Shown: positions 30,785 through 32,762 of the stretch, piece by piece
Layout of the letters: every line of letters begins with the position of its first letter
Position numbering within the stretch: the first letter of the stretch is position 1
Made by a program: the position numbers and the translations under genes
Source of the DNA: an uncultured Oscillospiraceae bacterium
GTDB taxonomy: Bacteria; Bacillota; Clostridia; Oscillospirales; Oscillospiraceae
Direction of reading: 5' to 3'
NCBI GenBank assembly: GCA_910583885.1
Contig: CAJUAC010000024.1
Span: 1 to 32,762 of the forward strand
DNA: 32,762 nucleotides
Notes under the pieces: generated by a model
Database searches by the model: none
Seen by the model: the letters and a program-made list of their open reading frames with translations, nothing else
Told to the model about the DNA's origin: nothing

Positions 30785-31921
30785 TTATTTTTTGAACTTC
30801 TCAAAAAAGCTCTTGCGCTCTTTGTAGTTGTTCTCCTTCAGGCTCTCGCTGAATTTGCGCAGGGCCTCCTTCTGCTCCCGACTCAAGTTCCGGGGGGTCT
30901 CAATGTGTACGGTGACGAACTGGTCGCCGCGCCCGCGGCCGTTGACATTGGGGATCCCCTTGCCCCGCAGGCGGAAGGTTGCGCCGGTCTGGGTGCCCTC
31001 AGGGATGTCGTATTTCACCTTGCCGTCGATGGTGGGGATCTCCAGCTCACCGCCCAGCACCGCCTGGGTAAAGGTGATCGGCGCGTCGCAGTAGACGTTG
31101 GTCCCGTCCCTGCGGAACAGGGGATGGGACTGCACGCTGATGATGATCTGGAGGTCTCCGGAGGGCCCGCCATTCTTCCCCGCATTGCCCTGGCCCCGCA
31201 GGGAGATGATCTGCCCGTTGTCAATGCCGGCAGGGATGGAGACCTTGACGGTCTTGCGCCTGCGCATCTGGCCTGTGCCGTTGCAGCTCTTACAGGGGGA
31301 GCTGATGATCTTCCCCTTGCCGCCGCAGCGGGGGCAGGGGCTGGTGGTGGCGAAGACGCCCATAGGTGTCTGGCGGCGCTGCTGGACAGTACCAGTACCG
31401 CCGCAGTTGGAGCAGGTCTCCGGGGTGGTGCCCGGCGCTGCACCGGTGCCGCCACAGGTATCGCACTGCTCCACCCGCTCCAGGCTGACCTCCTTCTCGC
31501 AGCCGAAGGCCGCCTCCTCAAAGGTGATGGTCAGGCTGGTGCGCAGGCTCTCGCCCCGCTGGGGGCCGCTGCGGCTCCTGGACGCGCCGCCGAACCCGCC
31601 GCCGAAGAAGCTGCCGAAAATGTCCCCCAGATCCCCGAAATCAAAGCTGCCGTCGAACCCGCCGCCATAGCCGCCCCCGCCGTAGCTGGGGTCAACCCCG
31701 GCAAAGCCGAACTGGTCATAGCGGGCGCGCTTGTCTTTGTCGCTGAGGATCTCGTAGGCCTCGTTGATCTCCTTGAAGCGGGCCTCAGCCCCCTGGTCCC
31801 CGGGGTTCAGATCCGGATGGTTCTCCTTGGCCAGCTTCCGGTAAGCTTTTTTGATCTCTGTGTCTGACGCGCCCTTCTGGACGCCCAGGACCTCATAGTA
31901 GTCCCTCTTTTGATCTGCCAT
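30785..31921 (-). CDS. dnaJ: Chaperone protein DnaJ
   Basis: The 378-residue protein has a J domain (about residues 6-70) with HPD at 35-37, a Gly/Phe-rich linker, four CxxCxGxG zinc repeats (about 145-215) and a C-terminal substrate-binding domain ending in KKFKK. It is a full type I DnaJ, which stimulates DnaK ATPase. The start is ATG 31921. No clear Shine-Dalgarno is seen; the upstream leader is instead GC-rich and can fold (31934-32065). It lies 151 nt after dnaK. Confidence 0.96.
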   Translation of the reverse strand: MADQKRDYYEVLGVQKGASDTEIKKAYRKLAKENHPDLNPGDQGAEARFKEINEAYEILSDKDKRARYDQFGFAGVDPSYGGGGYGGGFDGSFDFGDLGDIFGSFFGGGFGGASRSRSGPQRGESLRTSLTITFEEAAFGCEKEVSLERVEQCDTCGGTGAAPGTTPETCSNCGGTGTVQQRRQTPMGVFATTSPCPRCGGKGKIISSPCKSCNGTGQMRRRKTVKVSIPAGIDNGQIISLRGQGNAGKNGGPSGDLQIIISVQSHPLFRRDGTNVYCDAPITFTQAVLGGELEIPTIDGKVKYDIPEGTQTGATFRLRGKGIPNVNGRGRGDQFVTVHIETPRNLSREQKEALRKFSESLKENNYKERKSFFEKFKK

Positions 31922-31933
31922 ACTGCCGTCGCA

Positions 31934-32065
31934 GGGGCCGCGCCGGTTTCGCCCCAGGCGGAAACGGTCCGCGCCCCTCGCTCCTCCTCTCCGTCCCGGG
32001 CCCGCCGCGTTTCGGGCCGGGAAAATACAGGGCTATGCGGAGCCGCCTGCGGCGGCCCCGCATAG
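31934..32065 (-). other. GC-rich structured spacer between dnaK and dnaJ
   Basis: Two main inverted repeats are visible. A strong hairpin at 32033-32065 has CTATGCGG/CCGCATAG closing an inner CCGCC/GGCGG and lies 8 nt past the dnaK stop. A long imperfect hairpin at 31934-31977 begins GGGGCCGCG and ends CGCGCCCC. A smaller Cys-free GC stem lies between them. The first could be a partial terminator that lowers dnaJ relative to dnaK; the second occupies the dnaJ leader. Confidence 0.6.
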
Positions 32066-32072
32066 AGGTCGT

Positions 32073-32762
32073 TTACTTGTTCTGGCCGTCCTCGTCGACA
32101 ACCTTATAATCGGCGTCGTAGTACTGCTGGCCGCCCTGGTCGCCGCCGCCGGGCTGTGCGCCCATGTCGGGGCCGGCCTGGGGCCCGCCCGCCTGCTGGT
32201 AGAGCTTCTCACTGACTGCGTAGAACGCCTGCTGGAGGGCCTCGGTGTCCGCCTTGATGGCGGCGGTGTCATCGCCCTTGAGGGTCTCCTTCAGCTTCTC
32301 AATGGCAGCCTGGACGGGGGCCTTTTCGCCCTCGGGGATCTTATCGCCCATCTCACCCAGGGTCTTCTCCGCCTGATAGACCATCTGGTCGGCGGCGTTG
32401 CGGGTCTCCACGGACTCCTTGATCCGGGCGTCCTCGGCGGCGTACTGCTCCGCCTCCTTCACCGCCCGCTCAATGTCCTCCTTGGACATGTTGGAGGAGG
32501 AAGTGATGGTGATGTGCTGCTCGCGGCCGGTGCCCATATCCTTGGCGGAGACGTTCACAATGCCGTTGGCGTCGATGTCGAATGTGACCTCGATCTGGGG
32601 CACGCCGCGCCGGGCGGGGGCGATGCCGTCCAGGTGGAAACGGCCCAGGCTCTTGTTGGCCGCAGCCATCTCCCGCTCGCCCTGGAGGACGTTGACCTCC
32701 ACGGAGGTCTGGTTGTCCGCGGCGGTGGAGAAGATCTGGCTCTTCTTGGCGGGGATGGTGGT
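32073..32762 (-). CDS. dnaK: Chaperone protein DnaK, C-terminal part (partial)
   Basis: Only the last 229 residues are in the window; the gene continues beyond the right edge. The part seen is the substrate-binding domain (TTIPAKKSQIFSTA, VLQGEREMA, GIAPARRGVPQIEVTFDIDANG) and the helical lid, ending in a Gly/Gln-rich tail and an acidic DEDGQNK. This is typical Gram-positive DnaK. It lies before dnaJ on the minus strand. The upstream grpE/hrcA side is not visible. Confidence 0.97.
   Translation of the reverse strand, partial: TTIPAKKSQIFSTAADNQTSVEVNVLQGEREMAAANKSLGRFHLDGIAPARRGVPQIEVTFDIDANGIVNVSAKDMGTGREQHITITSSSNMSKEDIERAVKEAEQYAAEDARIKESVETRNAADQMVYQAEKTLGEMGDKIPEGEKAPVQAAIEKLKETLKGDDTAAIKADTEALQQAFYAVSEKLYQQAGGPQAGPDMGAQPGGGDQGGQQYYDADYKVVDEDGQNK

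Noticed and set aside
30314..31867. Plus-strand open frame of 517 codons opposite rpiB and dnaJ
   Set aside because: It lies antisense to two confident core genes and shows low-complexity Ala/Gly/Leu sequence.

Overview
The window looks like chromosomal DNA of a high-GC gut Clostridium-group bacterium (Oscillospiraceae type, e.g. Flavonifractor or Lawsonibacter relatives). This is inferred from AGGAGG-type ribosome binding sites, a BlaI/M56 pair, KtrAB, XRE/RpiR/WYL regulators, Gram-positive phage lysis genes and the core genes present. No species-level marker gene is visible. The window is cut inside a gene at both ends: an M56 peptidase on the left and dnaK on the right.

Left part (1-7100, all minus strand). 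An M56 sensor peptidase and its BlaI-type repressor form an ATGA-coupled pair with a clear promoter and an operator-like dyad. Next come a ribbon-helix-helix protein and a core run comEC-holA-rnmV, covering DNA uptake, the clamp-loader delta subunit and 5S rRNA maturation.

Middle part (about 7200-14100). This accessory block is visibly richer in A+T than its surroundings. It holds an unrecognised coiled-coil-like protein, an XRE regulator, a Cof-type HAD phosphatase, and an RpiR regulator diverging from a broken substrate-binding lipoprotein. These are followed by a three-gene ECF sigma factor operon and a DHFR-like reductase. No integrase or complete transposase is present.

Lysis cassette and tRNA (14118-16420). 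A compact phage lysis cassette (tail-end protein, XkdX, small membrane/coiled-coil protein, LL-H holin, CHAP endolysin, small membrane protein) lies against the 3' end of tRNA-Gly(GCC). No capsid, tail-tube or integrase gene accompanies it here. A scrap of an IS transposase follows the tRNA.

Right part (16800-32762). A secreted polysaccharide deacetylase is followed by the potassium channel pair ktrB-ktrA. Then comes a three-gene membrane/XRE/membrane operon with its own dyad, diverging from a five-gene peptide- or nickel-type ABC importer. An M29 aminopeptidase and a WYL regulator follow, then a set of small coupled genes (DUF3795, TfoX-N, a collapsed VOC gene, GyrI-like). Last is the minus-strand dnaK-dnaJ-rpiB series. 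The importer and aminopeptidase would fit uptake and breakdown of peptides, but substrates cannot be read from sequence.

Most called genes have good ribosome binding sites; weak or absent ones are noted in the entries. Many neighbours overlap by 4 nt (ATGA or GTGA), so operon boundaries are fairly secure. I saw no CRISPR array, rRNA gene, integron site or intact mobile element.
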